Notes under the pieces: generated by a model
Databases searched by the model: none
What the model was told of the DNA's origin: nothing
Seen by the model: the letters and a program-made list of their open reading frames with translations, nothing else
Program-made: the position numbers and the translations under genes
In this document: positions 34,117 through 43,269 of the stretch, piece by piece
How the letters are laid out: every line of letters starts with the position of its first letter
How positions within the stretch are numbered: position 1 is the stretch's first letter
NCBI GenBank assembly: GCA_903925975.1
Contig: CAIYHG010000077.1
Coordinates: 30,628 to 94,627 of the forward strand
Reading direction: 5' to 3'
Length of the DNA: 64,000 bases
From: an uncultured Acidobacteriia bacterium
GTDB lineage: Bacteria; Acidobacteriota; Terriglobia; Bryobacterales; Bryobacteraceae

Positions 34117-34707
34117 ATGCGTGCGCGCTTCGTGGCCATCCCAATGACGCTCTTGAATACCGTTCTGCTGTTCGCGCTTCCGGCTGCCTGCTGCGCTCAA
34201 GCCGTGGAACCGTTGGATCTTGGGGGAAAGCTCCGTTTCCATGGGGAAACCGTTTACAGCGCGAAAGCGATCTTGGGCTCTGCCGCATACGCCGGAATCC
34301 TCCATTGGGCTGACGTCCCCAGGGAGTGGGGACAGGGAGCCGGCGGTTACGGGAAGCGGCTTGCCTCGAACCTCGGAGGCTCCGCCATTCACGGCGTGCT
34401 TGCTTTCGGTCTCGATTCCACGCTACGCCAGGACCCGCGATATTTTGCGTCCGGCGATTCGGGATTCTGGCGCAAGACCGCTCACGCGCTCCGCGGGACT
34501 ATCCTGACGCGCACCGACAGCGGCGGGGAAACCTTGTCCACATGGCGCTTGGGCAGTGCGTACGGCGCCGCCTTCCTTTCGAACCAGTGGTATCCGGACC
34601 GTGTGAATACAGTCCGTCTTGGCGTAGCGCAGGGGACCTTACAACTTGGGTTCGATTTCCTCAATAATCTGGCCTCCGAGTTTTGGCCCCGCCACAGAAA
34701 TCCATGA
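34117..34707 (+). CDS. Exported, probably outer-membrane-associated protein of unknown function
   Basis: The 196-residue protein has a signal peptide (LLNTVLLFALPAACCA). A region rich in Gly, Tyr and alternating hydrophobics follows: AYAGILHWADVPREWGQGAGGYGKRLAS, TLRQDPRYFASGDSGFWRKT and GSAYGAAFLSNQWYPDRVNT (each read in part). I recognise the QDPRYF...G core from many acidobacterial proteins without a named function. Its ATG directly follows the stop of the Thivi_2564-like gene. It may be a small beta-rich outer membrane protein, but this is inference. Confidence 0.65.
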   Translation: MRARFVAIPMTLLNTVLLFALPAACCAQAVEPLDLGGKLRFHGETVYSAKAILGSAAYAGILHWADVPREWGQGAGGYGKRLASNLGGSAIHGVLAFGLDSTLRQDPRYFASGDSGFWRKTAHALRGTILTRTDSGGETLSTWRLGSAYGAAFLSNQWYPDRVNTVRLGVAQGTLQLGFDFLNNLASEFWPRHRNP

Positions 34708-34741
34708 ACGTAGATCGATCCCTCGCCGAAAGGGTCAGACC

Positions 34742-35167
34742 ATGAGTTTGCATATCGAAGAGCGGGAACGCGATGGCATCGTCATCCTCGACTTGAAGGG
34801 TCCTCTTACGCTGGGCCATGGGGATCTGGAATTGCGCGACCGGCTGCCTGCGCTGCATCAATCCGGCAAGGTGAATATCGTGTTGAACCTCAAAGACGTC
34901 ACTGAAATTGACAGCACTGGACTGGGAACCTTGGTGTTTGGACTTGCAAGGCTGCGCAAAGCGGGTGGGCGGCTCGCGCTGGCGAACCTCAACCGTTCGC
35001 ACATGGGCCTGTTCCTATTGACCAAGCTGGCCGTTGCCTTTGAGTTCTTCGACGACGAGCAGGAGGCGGTGAATAGCTTCTTCCCGGATCGCGCGGTAAA
35101 GACATTTGACATCCTGGACTTCGTCGAACGCGCCAACGTACAAGGTTTGGCTGACCCCGCTTGCTAA
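34742..35167 (+). CDS. STAS-domain anti-sigma factor antagonist
   Basis: The 141-residue protein is a STAS domain of the SpoIIAA/RsbV type: IVILDLKGPLTLGHGD, then VNIVLNLKDVTEIDSTGLG with the phosphorylatable Ser58, and GGRLALANLNRSHMGLFL. Such proteins bind anti-sigma factors when dephosphorylated. No RsbW-type kinase or sigma factor lies alongside, so the partner is elsewhere. An extension after about residue 105 (DRAVKTFDILDFVERANV) is unusual for the family. It overlaps the reading frame upstream of the sigma-54 activator by six bases, so the two regulators may be co-expressed. Confidence 0.9.
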   Translation: MSLHIEERERDGIVILDLKGPLTLGHGDLELRDRLPALHQSGKVNIVLNLKDVTEIDSTGLGTLVFGLARLRKAGGRLALANLNRSHMGLFLLTKLAVAFEFFDDEQEAVNSFFPDRAVKTFDILDFVERANVQGLADPAC

Positions 35168-35172
35168 AATAT

Positions 35173-36582
35173 ATGTCGATGCCTCGGGCGCCTAAAGTTT
35201 CGGGACGTGTTCTCATCGTGGACGATGACGAACGCCAGCGCGCCGCGATGGCGGACATGCTCGCGGGTAGCGGCTTTGAGGCTCAGTTTGCGGCTGATGG
35301 CCAGGAGGCGCTCGAACGGCTCACCAGCTTCAGCGCGGACGTCATCGTGTCGGATCTGGTCATGCCGCGAATGGACGGCTTTGAACTGCTCCGGCGCCTG
35401 AAAGACAGCGGCGACGTCACCCCTACCATCGCGCTCACCGGCTTCGGCAGCATGGAAAAGGCGCTGTCCGCCATTCATGACCTCAAGGCGTTCTGGTTCC
35501 TGGAGAAGCCCGTGGAGCCTCGCTCCTTCAAGGCTCTTCTGGAACGTGCGATTCGATACAAGAGGAGCCTGCAGAAGGCCGACGAACTCAAGCGCGACCT
35601 GAGCCTTCGCGGCGTGCTCGGCGATCTCGTGGGAAGTTCGCCTGCCATGCAGCAGATCTTCTCGCTCATCCGCCAGGTGGCGCCCACTTCGGCGCCCGTA
35701 TTGATCTGCGGAGAGAGCGGAACCGGTAAGGAACTGGTCGCGCGGGAGATCCACAATTACAGCCCCCGCGGCGATGGACCTTTTGTCGCGATTAACGCGG
35801 CTGCCCTGCCCGATACTCTGATTGAGAGCGAGTTGTTCGGCCACGAGAAAGGCGCCTTCACCGGGGCCATGGAGCGCTCCGCGGGCTGCTTTGAACAGGC
35901 TCACGGCGGCACTATATTCCTCGATGAGATCGGCGAAATGCCGCAATCGACGCAGCCAAAGCTCCTGAGAGTTCTGGAGGACCTGCGCGTGCGGCGCCTT
36001 GGCGGTAAGTGCGAAATCCCGGTGGATGCGCGCGTGCTTGCCGCTACCAGCCAATCCCTGGGAACGCACCTGAGGGAAGAACTCTATTACCGCTTGAGCG
36101 TCTTCCAGATCGTGATTCCGCCGCTGCGTGAGCGCAAGGAAGATATTCCATTTATTGCCGAAGCGCTGCTGCAGAACCTGAACAAGAAGCACGGCACGCG
36201 CGTTACGGGGCTTGATGCCGACGTGCTTGACCTTCTTCATCGATACGATTGGCCCGGCAATGTGCGCGAACTCCGTAACGTTCTTGAGCGAGCCGCAATC
36301 GTCACGGGCGTGGGTCCGGTTCGGATGAAGGACCTCCCGTCCCCCGCCTTCGGCCCGGGCTCGCGCCACGCTGCTCAACAGCCCCCGGTCCCCGACGGTT
36401 CCATCACCCTGCAACCCGGCCAGCCGCTCATGAAGCTCGAAGAGGCCTATATCAAGCTCACCCTCGATCACGTTCGCGGCAATCGCAAACTAGCCGCCGA
36501 AATGTTGGGGATCAGCCTGCGGACTCTGCAGAACCGCATCGCCATCATGCGCGATGAGGCAAAAGCGGCAACGTCCGACTAG
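35173..36582 (+). CDS. Sigma-54-dependent response regulator (NtrC type)
   Basis: The 469-residue protein (ATG 35173, or 35179) has a receiver domain with Asp61 in VIVSDLVMPRMDG, a central AAA+ domain and a Fis-type helix-turn-helix. The AAA+ part shows Walker A GESGTGKE, the sigma-54 contact loop GHEKGAFTGAME, Walker B GTIFLDEIGEM and an arginine-finger region YRLSVFQIVIPPLRERKED. The C-terminus reads NRKLAAEMLGISLRTLQNRI. It activates sigma-54 promoters when phosphorylated. No histidine kinase is adjacent; the upstream STAS gene is the only close neighbour. Confidence 0.95.
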   Translation: MSMPRAPKVSGRVLIVDDDERQRAAMADMLAGSGFEAQFAADGQEALERLTSFSADVIVSDLVMPRMDGFELLRRLKDSGDVTPTIALTGFGSMEKALSAIHDLKAFWFLEKPVEPRSFKALLERAIRYKRSLQKADELKRDLSLRGVLGDLVGSSPAMQQIFSLIRQVAPTSAPVLICGESGTGKELVAREIHNYSPRGDGPFVAINAAALPDTLIESELFGHEKGAFTGAMERSAGCFEQAHGGTIFLDEIGEMPQSTQPKLLRVLEDLRVRRLGGKCEIPVDARVLAATSQSLGTHLREELYYRLSVFQIVIPPLRERKEDIPFIAEALLQNLNKKHGTRVTGLDADVLDLLHRYDWPGNVRELRNVLERAAIVTGVGPVRMKDLPSPAFGPGSRHAAQQPPVPDGSITLQPGQPLMKLEEAYIKLTLDHVRGNRKLAAEMLGISLRTLQNRIAIMRDEAKAATSD

Positions 36583-36628
36583 TGATCGAACTCCAATAAG
36601 GACCAACGGCCGCCCCGCTCATACACAG

Positions 36629-37708
36629 TCACTTGGGGCTCGTGGGGGCCGCGTTGCGGGCGACGGGTTTGGGAGAAAGCAATTCGTTGATCTCCTTCAG
36701 CAGAGCCGCGGCCAGGGCGACCACCAGTGGGCCCAGTATGATCCCCAGCGGACCGAACGCGTAGACGCCGCCAATTGCGGCCAGCGCGATGAGCACGGGA
36801 TGCTGCTTTCCGTGAGCCCCGACAACTAGCGGCCGCACCACGTTGTCTACCGAACCCACCACCAGGGAGCCCCAAAGGAAAAGCAGGATCGCTTGCCAAT
36901 AAGATCCAAGGAACAGGAAAGCGATCACGACCGGGACCCACACCAGGGGCGTTCCAATCACCGGAATTATCGAGGCCAGGCCACCCACCGCGCCCCAGAG
37001 CGCAGGCGACCGGAGGCCTACAAACCAAAACCCTAAACCGAGGAACAGCCCTTGCCCCACGGCGGCGGCGAACACGCCGTTCACGTTCGCTATCACGGAA
37101 TCCTTCATCGCCTGCATAATGCTTGCCGCAACGCGGGGTTCGATCGGTGCCAAGCCGACGAGCCGGCCCACCCACTCATCTCCATACCTAAGCAGGAAAT
37201 AGAGGAAGACAGTCACAAGCAGGCCGGTGATCAGAACGGTTGTCAACCCGCCAACGGCGGCGCCGATGTTATTCAGCAGATAGCCGCTGGCGGATTTCAT
37301 CCGATCAATCAGTTCCGTCCGGATCGCCGCCTTGTTGAGAGGCAGCCGCTTCGCCAACATATCCACCGCACGGTCGGAGGTGTGGGTCACCAGTGCGGGC
37401 CAGCCCCCCGCCTCCAGGGACCGCTGGCTAAGCGCGTCGTAAGCGGCTGCCAGTTCCCGAGTGATCGTAAACCCCGCAAAGGCCAACGTGAGTCCCGCCA
37501 CTAGGACAGTAGCGAAGGTGGTGAGGAAGGCGGCCAGCCAGGGCCGGTGAGTCCTACGGCTGAGGCGCTCCCTGACGGGATTCATCACAATCGCAAGAAC
37601 CGATGCCAGGATGAACGAAGTGAGAAACGGCCACGCCACCCGTATGAGGAATGGCAGGAGCGCAGTCAGCGCTAAGGCGAGAAATATCAGAGGTCGTCGT
37701 TGCCGCAT
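36629..37708 (-). CDS. AI-2E/PerM-family membrane transporter
   Basis: The 359-residue product (ATG 37708; a TTG at 37789 would add 27 non-conserved residues) has seven to eight hydrophobic segments. It shows the PerM family middle and end motifs: GVFAAAVGQGLFLGLGFWFVG, ALWGAVGGLASIIPVIGTPL, VDNVVRPLVVGAHGKQHPVL and GVYAFGPLGIILGPLVVALA. Family members export autoinducer-2 or act as Na+/H+ antiporters, so the substrate is uncertain. The gene converges with the sigma-54 activator. Confidence 0.9.
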   Translation of the reverse strand: MRQRRPLIFLALALTALLPFLIRVAWPFLTSFILASVLAIVMNPVRERLSRRTHRPWLAAFLTTFATVLVAGLTLAFAGFTITRELAAAYDALSQRSLEAGGWPALVTHTSDRAVDMLAKRLPLNKAAIRTELIDRMKSASGYLLNNIGAAVGGLTTVLITGLLVTVFLYFLLRYGDEWVGRLVGLAPIEPRVAASIMQAMKDSVIANVNGVFAAAVGQGLFLGLGFWFVGLRSPALWGAVGGLASIIPVIGTPLVWVPVVIAFLFLGSYWQAILLFLWGSLVVGSVDNVVRPLVVGAHGKQHPVLIALAAIGGVYAFGPLGIILGPLVVALAAALLKEINELLSPKPVARNAAPTSPK

Positions 37709-38194
37709 CCAGTAAGAGCTCCCGCGCCGGCGTTCCCAACTTACTCCAGCTATCCGGTCAATCGTTAGGGCATGCCCCTTTACAGCCAAGCAGTTACTCT
37801 GCCACTGAGGTCAGATGCCGGATTGCGGGCGGGCCAGGCGCCTGCCTCCCGCGCTGTCCCGGCAAATCTCGCATCTCAGGTGCAGTCTTTGCATCCAGGC
37901 TCCGGCAATTCTTCGTAAACGCCATGCCACCTGGCGCTTTCAGCCTTTACACGGGGGCATTCCGCTCTGGACCATCCCGTGCATAGGGCTATAGAAGGCT
38001 CACTGGGCAAAGACGTGGCCATGCCTCCAAGAGACTCGTGAACCAAAACGCTCTGTTGATCAAATGCCGCAATGCGACGCAATACGGGCGCTGCCGACCG
38101 GAACTTCCGGGCCGGAGCGAAATCTCCCTGAGAGCCTTTCGCTCATACCCGGCGAAACGAACCCGTCGCGGGTTGCCGCTACCGGAGGCCTTCC
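37709..38194. other. Intergenic region upstream of the mla operon
   Basis: No coding frame here has protein-like composition. The region separates two divergent units and should contain both promoters. GTGCAGTCTTTGC (37880-37892) is a copy of the recurrent intergenic motif; I see no clear -35/-10 pair or hairpin. Confidence 0.5.
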
Positions 38195-38980
38195 GTGTTA
38201 GTTAGAACGGTCGCCGCGGCGGAAGATGCCATCGAGTGGTTTGGCGGGCTCAGTCTGTTTACCGGCCGGGCTGTTCGGGAGTTATTCCGGAGGCCGTTCG
38301 AGTTCACCGAGGTCCTGAAGCAGGTCTTCGAGATCGGCTGGCGGTCCGCTCCGCTGATTATTCTCTCCGGGCTTGCCGTAGGCGCCGTGCTGTCCATGCA
38401 CACACGGTCCACCCTCGAACGATTCGGGGCGGTATCGATGATCCCGACCGCTCTCGCCTTCGCTCTAGTGACGGAGACCGGCCCGTTGATTACCGGCCTT
38501 CTGGTTTCGGGGCGCGTAGGCGCCGGCATTGGCGCGGAACTTGGCGGAATGCGCGTTACCGAGCAGATCGACGCGCTCGATTCGCTTGCCGTGGACTCTT
38601 TCAAATACCTGGTGGTCACGCGCGTTATGGCCTGCATCATCGCGTTGCCGCTCCTTACCGTCTTAATGAATCTGTCGGGGCTCTTGGGGGGATATCTTGC
38701 GGAGGCCGTCGTTTCAGGCGCCTCCTTCACTTTCTACTTCCGGTCCGCTTTCAACGGCTTGGCATTCTCCAATTACATTCCGCCCACCATCAAGACAGTT
38801 GTCTTCGGGCTCATCATCGGCTCGACCTCCGCCTATCTGGGATACAACGCAACGGGCGGGGCCGAAGGCGTCGGACGGGCGTCCACTCAGAGCGTCGTCC
38901 TCTCTTCCATATTCCTGATTGTGTGCAACGTCATTTTGGTGAAGTGCATCTTCTTCCTGTTTCCCGGGACGGCCTTATGA
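38195..38980 (+). CDS. mlaE: Phospholipid ABC transporter permease MlaE
   Basis: MlaE is the inner-membrane permease of the MCE-type lipid transport complex that moves phospholipid between inner and outer membrane. The 261-residue product starts at a GTG. It has five to six membrane segments and the family signatures WRSAPLIILSGLAVGAVLSM, FALVTETGPLITGLLVSGRVGAGIGAELGGM (read in part) and VTEQIDALDSL, followed by KYLVVTRVMACIIALPLL. The stop overlaps the ATG of mlaF (ATGA). The genes mlaE, mlaF and mlaD form one operon; mlaC and mlaA are absent here. Confidence 0.93.
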   Translation: MLVRTVAAAEDAIEWFGGLSLFTGRAVRELFRRPFEFTEVLKQVFEIGWRSAPLIILSGLAVGAVLSMHTRSTLERFGAVSMIPTALAFALVTETGPLITGLLVSGRVGAGIGAELGGMRVTEQIDALDSLAVDSFKYLVVTRVMACIIALPLLTVLMNLSGLLGGYLAEAVVSGASFTFYFRSAFNGLAFSNYIPPTIKTVVFGLIIGSTSAYLGYNATGGAEGVGRASTQSVVLSSIFLIVCNVILVKCIFFLFPGTAL

Positions 38981-39750
38981 CCGAAGAGCTTGAGGCTGGC
39001 CGAAAGAGCGGCAAGTGCGCAATCGAGTTCGCCTCGGTGTCTAAGGCTTTCGGTTCGCGCGTAGTTTTGAAAGACGTGTCGTTCTCGGTGGCCGAGGGAA
39101 CCACATACGTCCTTTTGGGGCGGAGCGGCGCGGGAAAGAGCGTAACCCTGAAGCTGATTGACGGCCTCCTCAAAGCGGATTCCGGCACTGTGACCGTCAA
39201 CGGCGAGGATATTGCGGCCCTCGAACACAGGGCCTTGGCCCAATCCAGAAAGCGAATTGGTTATCTGTTCCAAAGCGCGGCGCTGTTCGACTCCATCTCA
39301 GTCGGAGAAAACGTCGCCTTCCCGCTCCGCCGCCACACGAAAAAGCCGGACGCCGAGATTCGCAGCCAGGCGCAAGGTCTGCTGGAGCAAGTCGGCCTGG
39401 GTAAGGAGTACGACAGCATGCCCGGCGACCTTTCCGGCGGCATGCGGAAGCGCGCCGGGCTTGCCCGGGCTTTGGCCGTCGAACCGTCGCTGCTCCTTGT
39501 GGATGAGCCCAGCGCCGGGCTTGATCCTGTTACGTCGACGGAGATCGATGAACTTCTCATCGATATCAAAACGAACCGCCACGCCACGCTGGTCGTCGTT
39601 ACCCACAATATCCAGAGCGCACGCCGCATTGCCGACCGGATGGCCTTTATCGACGAGGGCCGTTTGCTGGCCGAGGGAACGGTGAAAGAACTGGAACACA
39701 GTGAACATGAACTGGTTCAGGCTTTCATGAACTCCCACATGGGGGGATAA
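38977..39750 (+). CDS. mlaF: Phospholipid ABC transporter ATPase MlaF
   Basis: The 257-residue ATPase energises the MlaE permease. It has Walker A GRSGAGKS near residue 49, a Q-loop FQSAALFDSISVGENV, the signature LSGGMRKRAGLARAL, Walker B LLLVDEPSAGLDP and an H-loop VVVTHN. The sequence LSGGMRKR is typical of the MCE-system ATPases as opposed to importers. Translation is coupled to mlaE by ATGA overlap, and mlaD begins two bases after its stop. Confidence 0.93.
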   Translation: MTEELEAGRKSGKCAIEFASVSKAFGSRVVLKDVSFSVAEGTTYVLLGRSGAGKSVTLKLIDGLLKADSGTVTVNGEDIAALEHRALAQSRKRIGYLFQSAALFDSISVGENVAFPLRRHTKKPDAEIRSQAQGLLEQVGLGKEYDSMPGDLSGGMRKRAGLARALAVEPSLLLVDEPSAGLDPVTSTEIDELLIDIKTNRHATLVVVTHNIQSARRIADRMAFIDEGRLLAEGTVKELEHSEHELVQAFMNSHMGG

Positions 39751-39752
39751 CA

Positions 39753-41171
39753 ATGAATCGAAATAAGAAGCTCATCGTGGGAATCTTCGTTGGCGGCTGC
39801 CTGTTGTTGTTTGGCGTGGGGCTGTTTCTTATTGGGGACAGTCAGCAGCTGTTCACGAAATCCTTCACGGTCTACGCCGACTTCGCGAAGATCACGGGAA
39901 TACAGGATGGCGGGAAGGTCCGCGTGGCGGGCATGGACGCCGGGACGGTGACGAATATCGAAGTGCCTTCGCGGCCTGACACCCCCTTCCGGGTCCAGTT
40001 TCGAATTGTGGAGAAGTTGCACCCGCTTGTCAGGCAGGATTCAGTTGCAACAATCCAGACAGACGGCTTGCTTGGCAACAAGTATCTTCAGATCGACGCC
40101 GGCTCTCCGGACTCCCCGCTTGCGCGGGACAATTCGAAAATTGCATCCAAAGAGCCTTTCGAATGGAGCGACATCATGGATGAGATCAACGGAGTCGTCA
40201 AGGAGGTCAACGGCGTCGTAGCGGGCGTTAAGGACCAACTGGTTTCCACGTTGTCGCAAATCGAAGGCACGGCTCAGACCACCAATCTGTTGATTCACGA
40301 TGCCGCCCCGAATGTGAAGAGCATCCTTGCATCCGCCGACAAGATCGGAGCGAACCTCCGGGAGATCGTCAGTGGCATTCAGGAAGGCCAGGGCACAATG
40401 GGCGCGCTGTTCAAAGACAAGGAGATGTATAGCAGCGTAAAACGCAGCATCGAGAAGGCTGAGGAAACCGTCGGGAATATTCGCGATACGTCCGCGAGCG
40501 CGAAAAAGATCGTGGGCAAAGTCGAGGTGAGCGACATTGTTCCCGAAGTGGAGCGAACCGTAAAGAACCTGCAGCAGATCACGGCGCGGGTTAAGGACGC
40601 GGTCGACACCTTCCAGTCCGCTGCCGGCGAAGGCGGCGTTGCCGAGAATTTACAGCGAACACTAGCAGATGCGCACGAAGCAATGTCCGATCTCTCGGAC
40701 GATACCGAGGCCCTGAAGCATAACTTCCTGTTCCGGGGTTTCTTCAACAGCCGTGGGTTCTATGATCTGGCAGCCGTCACCGCGCCTGAATATCAGAGCC
40801 CTGCGTTTGCCAAAGGCTTCAAGAGGGAACGAGTCTGGATGGAAAGCGCGAATCTCTTCGCAAGAGACGCGAAGGGCGCGGAGGTACTCAGCGTCGAAGG
40901 CAAGGCCCGGCTTGATGAGGCGATGACGGCGCTATTGAAGTTCCCGCGAAACGGGCCGCTCATGGTGGAGGGATTCGCGGGCGAAGGAACGCCCTCTGAA
41001 CGATACCTGCTGGGCCGTGCGCGCGCCGTTCGCGTTGAGACGTATCTTGTCACCCGATTTCACCTGCGCCCTGCCTACGTAGGCGTCATTTCCATGGGCG
41101 CCGAACTGCCTGACAAGGGGATCTCAGGCGGCTTCAAAGAGGGTGTGGGAATTGTCTCGTTTTACAAATAG
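39753..41171 (+). CDS. mlaD: MlaD-type MCE protein fused to a C-terminal OmpA-like domain
   Basis: The 472-residue protein has an N-terminal membrane anchor (about 8-28) and an MCE domain (about 36-115) with FTVYADFAKITGIQDGGKVRVAG and TIQTDGLLGNKYLQI. A long helical section (about 140-330) resembles the needle-forming region of PqiB- and YebT-like proteins. The last 95 residues resemble OmpA C-terminal domains: VEGKARLDEAMTALLKFP, VEGFAGEGTPSERYLLGRARA and RFHLRPAYVGVISMG. E. coli MlaD lacks this part. The fusion could reach peptidoglycan or the outer membrane and anchor the lipid channel across the periplasm. Confidence 0.88.
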   Translation: MNRNKKLIVGIFVGGCLLLFGVGLFLIGDSQQLFTKSFTVYADFAKITGIQDGGKVRVAGMDAGTVTNIEVPSRPDTPFRVQFRIVEKLHPLVRQDSVATIQTDGLLGNKYLQIDAGSPDSPLARDNSKIASKEPFEWSDIMDEINGVVKEVNGVVAGVKDQLVSTLSQIEGTAQTTNLLIHDAAPNVKSILASADKIGANLREIVSGIQEGQGTMGALFKDKEMYSSVKRSIEKAEETVGNIRDTSASAKKIVGKVEVSDIVPEVERTVKNLQQITARVKDAVDTFQSAAGEGGVAENLQRTLADAHEAMSDLSDDTEALKHNFLFRGFFNSRGFYDLAAVTAPEYQSPAFAKGFKRERVWMESANLFARDAKGAEVLSVEGKARLDEAMTALLKFPRNGPLMVEGFAGEGTPSERYLLGRARAVRVETYLVTRFHLRPAYVGVISMGAELPDKGISGGFKEGVGIVSFYK

Positions 41172-41182
41172 GCCTGGAAGTT

Positions 41183-41201
41183 GGCGAACGGGGAGTTCGC
41201 C
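41183..41201 (+). terminator. Hairpin after the mla operon
   Basis: GGCGAAC and GTTCGCC form a perfect 7-bp stem with a 5-base loop, 12 bases after the mlaD stop. The stem and position fit a terminator, though no T run follows. Confidence 0.5.
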
Positions 41202-41309
41202 GCCAAGAGCCTGAGAGCTCGCAGCAGCCGCAACACGCCGATGGTGCGGCGTCTGTGGATTGGGCGCGTCGGGCGCTTGCCCGCGATGGGCATCTAGGAG
41301 ACCACGATT

Positions 41310-41699
41310 ATGATTGCATACGTTGGACAGATCGAAAGACAGACCTTGGAGAACACGTATTTCCGGCAGGTGCTGTTCACCGGCGAGCACTCGCAGCTTG
41401 TCGTGATGTGCCTGCGGCCGGGCGAAGACATTGGCGACGAGGTGCACGCGCACGTCGACCAGTTCTTCCGCATCGAAGAGGGGGAAGCCAAATTCGTCTT
41501 CAACGAGAAGGAGGAACACGTGGTGCGCGACGGAGATGCCGTGGTGGTTCCGGCCGGGACGTATCATAACGTGATCAACACGTCGAAGACCCGGGCGTTG
41601 AAGCTATATACGGTCTACTCGCCGCCGAACCACCCGGATAAGACGGTGCACAAGACCAAGGCCGAAGCGGAAGCCGCCGAAGCGCTGGAACATCGGTAG
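41310..41699 (+). CDS. Cupin-fold protein
   Basis: The 129-residue product is a single cupin barrel. Cupin motif 1 reads GEDIGDEVHAHVDQFFRIEEGEA, with two His and a Glu as metal ligands; motif 2 reads GDAVVVPAGTYHNVIN, with the third His. The C-terminus is charged (HKTKAEAEAAEALEHR). AGGAG precedes the ATG. Small cupins of this type may be isomerases, dioxygenases or sensors; nothing adjacent identifies the ligand. Confidence 0.85.
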   Translation: MIAYVGQIERQTLENTYFRQVLFTGEHSQLVVMCLRPGEDIGDEVHAHVDQFFRIEEGEAKFVFNEKEEHVVRDGDAVVVPAGTYHNVINTSKTRALKLYTVYSPPNHPDKTVHKTKAEAEAAEALEHR

Positions 41700-41768
41700 A
41701 GCGCAAAGTCACACCCCGCCACGCCAAGCGCCTGGAAACATAGCCGGGGCCGCGTCAGCGCTCCGGCT

Positions 41769-43223
41769 CTAGGCGGCAAAATCGATATGGCCGCGCCGCG
41801 GATCAGTGCTCACCAACTTCACCCGAAGCTGGTCGCCCACGTCCGCGCCTTGCTGGCCACGAATGAGCAGTCCCTCGGCGGGCGGGTCCAGCACGCGCAC
41901 GAACACGCCCTTCGGCGTGACACCGGTCACCACGGCGGCAAAGCTCTCGCCGATCCGGGGTTGGAGCGCCACGGCCGCAATGCGCTTGCTCATCACCCGC
42001 TCCACTTTGCGCGCCGCGTCCTCCTTGAGGGTGCAGTTCCGTGCTATCGCTTCCAGTTGCTCGTCCGAATAGGGCGAGGGCCGCTTGGCCAGGACCGCCT
42101 TGATGAGCCGCTGCGTTACCGTATCGGCAAAGCGCCGGTTCGGCGCGGTCGAATGGGTGTAATCATGGGCAGCCAGCGCAAAGTGCCCCCGGTCCGCGTC
42201 GCCCGGCCGCGCGAAAACATACTCGCCGGGCCCCATCAGCTTGATCACGGCCAGCGAGAGATCCGCGTAATGCACACTGTCGGCCAGCTTTCTCTTCTGG
42301 AGAAAGACATTCAGGGCTCCTGAATCGGCTTCCGCCGGCAGCGTTTCGCCGTAGCGCGCCGCCAGTTCCACGATCCGCGGCCAGCGCTCCGGAGTGCGCA
42401 CAACGCGCCGGATCGAGGGCGCGCCGGCGTTCATCAGCGTTCGCGCCATTACTCCGTTGGCGGCAACCATGAAGTTCTCGATCAGTTCGGTCGCCCGGTT
42501 CTTCCTGCGGACTCCGATTCCCTGTACGCGGCCGTCCGAAATGATCGCCTCAGTCTCGATGCGGTCGATGTTCAACGCGCCCAGTCTGTGCCGTTCGTCG
42601 AGGAGGAGTTGCGCCGCCCGATCCTGCAGCCTTAGCTGCGCCTCCAAATCCGCCGAATCGCGAATCTTCGCGGGTGCGCCGGAGGTCCCCTCAAGCCACG
42701 GTCCCACGGCATTGTAGGTCAACTGCGCCCGGTTGCGTACCAGGGCGCGATAAATGCTGGTGTCTGAAATCGAGCCGTCCGCGGCGACCACCATCTCTAC
42801 CACCACCGCAAGCCTGTCGGCGGCCTCGTTCAAGGAGGTCAGGCCCGTGGACAGTTGCTCCGGCAACATCGAAAAGGTTCGAATGCCCGTGTAGACCGTC
42901 GTCGTTTGCTCCGCCGCGTGCCGGTCGATGGGGGATCCGATGGCCACGTCGGAATCCACATCGGCGATCCCGATCAGAATGCGAATTCCACCATTCACGC
43001 GTTCCGCGGCTTCGATCTGGTCCAAATCGCGCGACTCGTCGTTGTCGATGGAGGACCACGCCAGCGCCCGCAGGTCGCGCACTTCGCCGCCCGCGGCCTC
43101 CGCCGCCCGCGTCTTGAGCGCAGTCAGTTGCTCATCGACGCCCGGAGGGAAATCGGGATCGAAGCCCTCGTCGATCATCTCCTGGCGGGCGGCGGCAAAG
43201 AGATCAAATTCCGTATGCGGCAT
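41769..43223 (-). CDS. RNase II/RNase R-family exoribonuclease (RNB domain)
   Basis: The 484-residue protein has an RNB domain with the catalytic acidic cluster in AWSSIDNDESRDLDQIEAA near residue 55, GIADVDSDV, FSMLPEQLSTGLTSLNE and a later ALAAHDYTHSTAPNRRFADTVTQ. A C-terminal S1-like domain (FAAVVTGVTPKGVFVRVLDPP) follows. It degrades single-stranded RNA from the 3' end. N-terminal cold-shock domains of typical RNase II/R are missing, so it is shorter than the 640-800 residues of classical members and resembles the compact enzymes of some other phyla. It converges with the cupin gene. Confidence 0.9.
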   Translation of the reverse strand: MPHTEFDLFAAARQEMIDEGFDPDFPPGVDEQLTALKTRAAEAAGGEVRDLRALAWSSIDNDESRDLDQIEAAERVNGGIRILIGIADVDSDVAIGSPIDRHAAEQTTTVYTGIRTFSMLPEQLSTGLTSLNEAADRLAVVVEMVVAADGSISDTSIYRALVRNRAQLTYNAVGPWLEGTSGAPAKIRDSADLEAQLRLQDRAAQLLLDERHRLGALNIDRIETEAIISDGRVQGIGVRRKNRATELIENFMVAANGVMARTLMNAGAPSIRRVVRTPERWPRIVELAARYGETLPAEADSGALNVFLQKRKLADSVHYADLSLAVIKLMGPGEYVFARPGDADRGHFALAAHDYTHSTAPNRRFADTVTQRLIKAVLAKRPSPYSDEQLEAIARNCTLKEDAARKVERVMSKRIAAVALQPRIGESFAAVVTGVTPKGVFVRVLDPPAEGLLIRGQQGADVGDQLRVKLVSTDPRRGHIDFAA

Positions 43224-43269
43224 TGCAACCTAGCCTATCATCTGAACCTGGCAGCGCCGGTCCATCGCA

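Noticed and set aside
35164..36471. A 435-codon open frame antisense to the sigma-54 activator
   Set aside because: Same reasoning: the plus-strand gene has full, ordered domains and this frame has none.
38236..38976. An upstream extension of the mlaF frame across mlaE
   Set aside because: The extension is Arg-rich noise overlapping mlaE in another frame; the ATG at 38977 overlapping the mlaE stop is the natural start.
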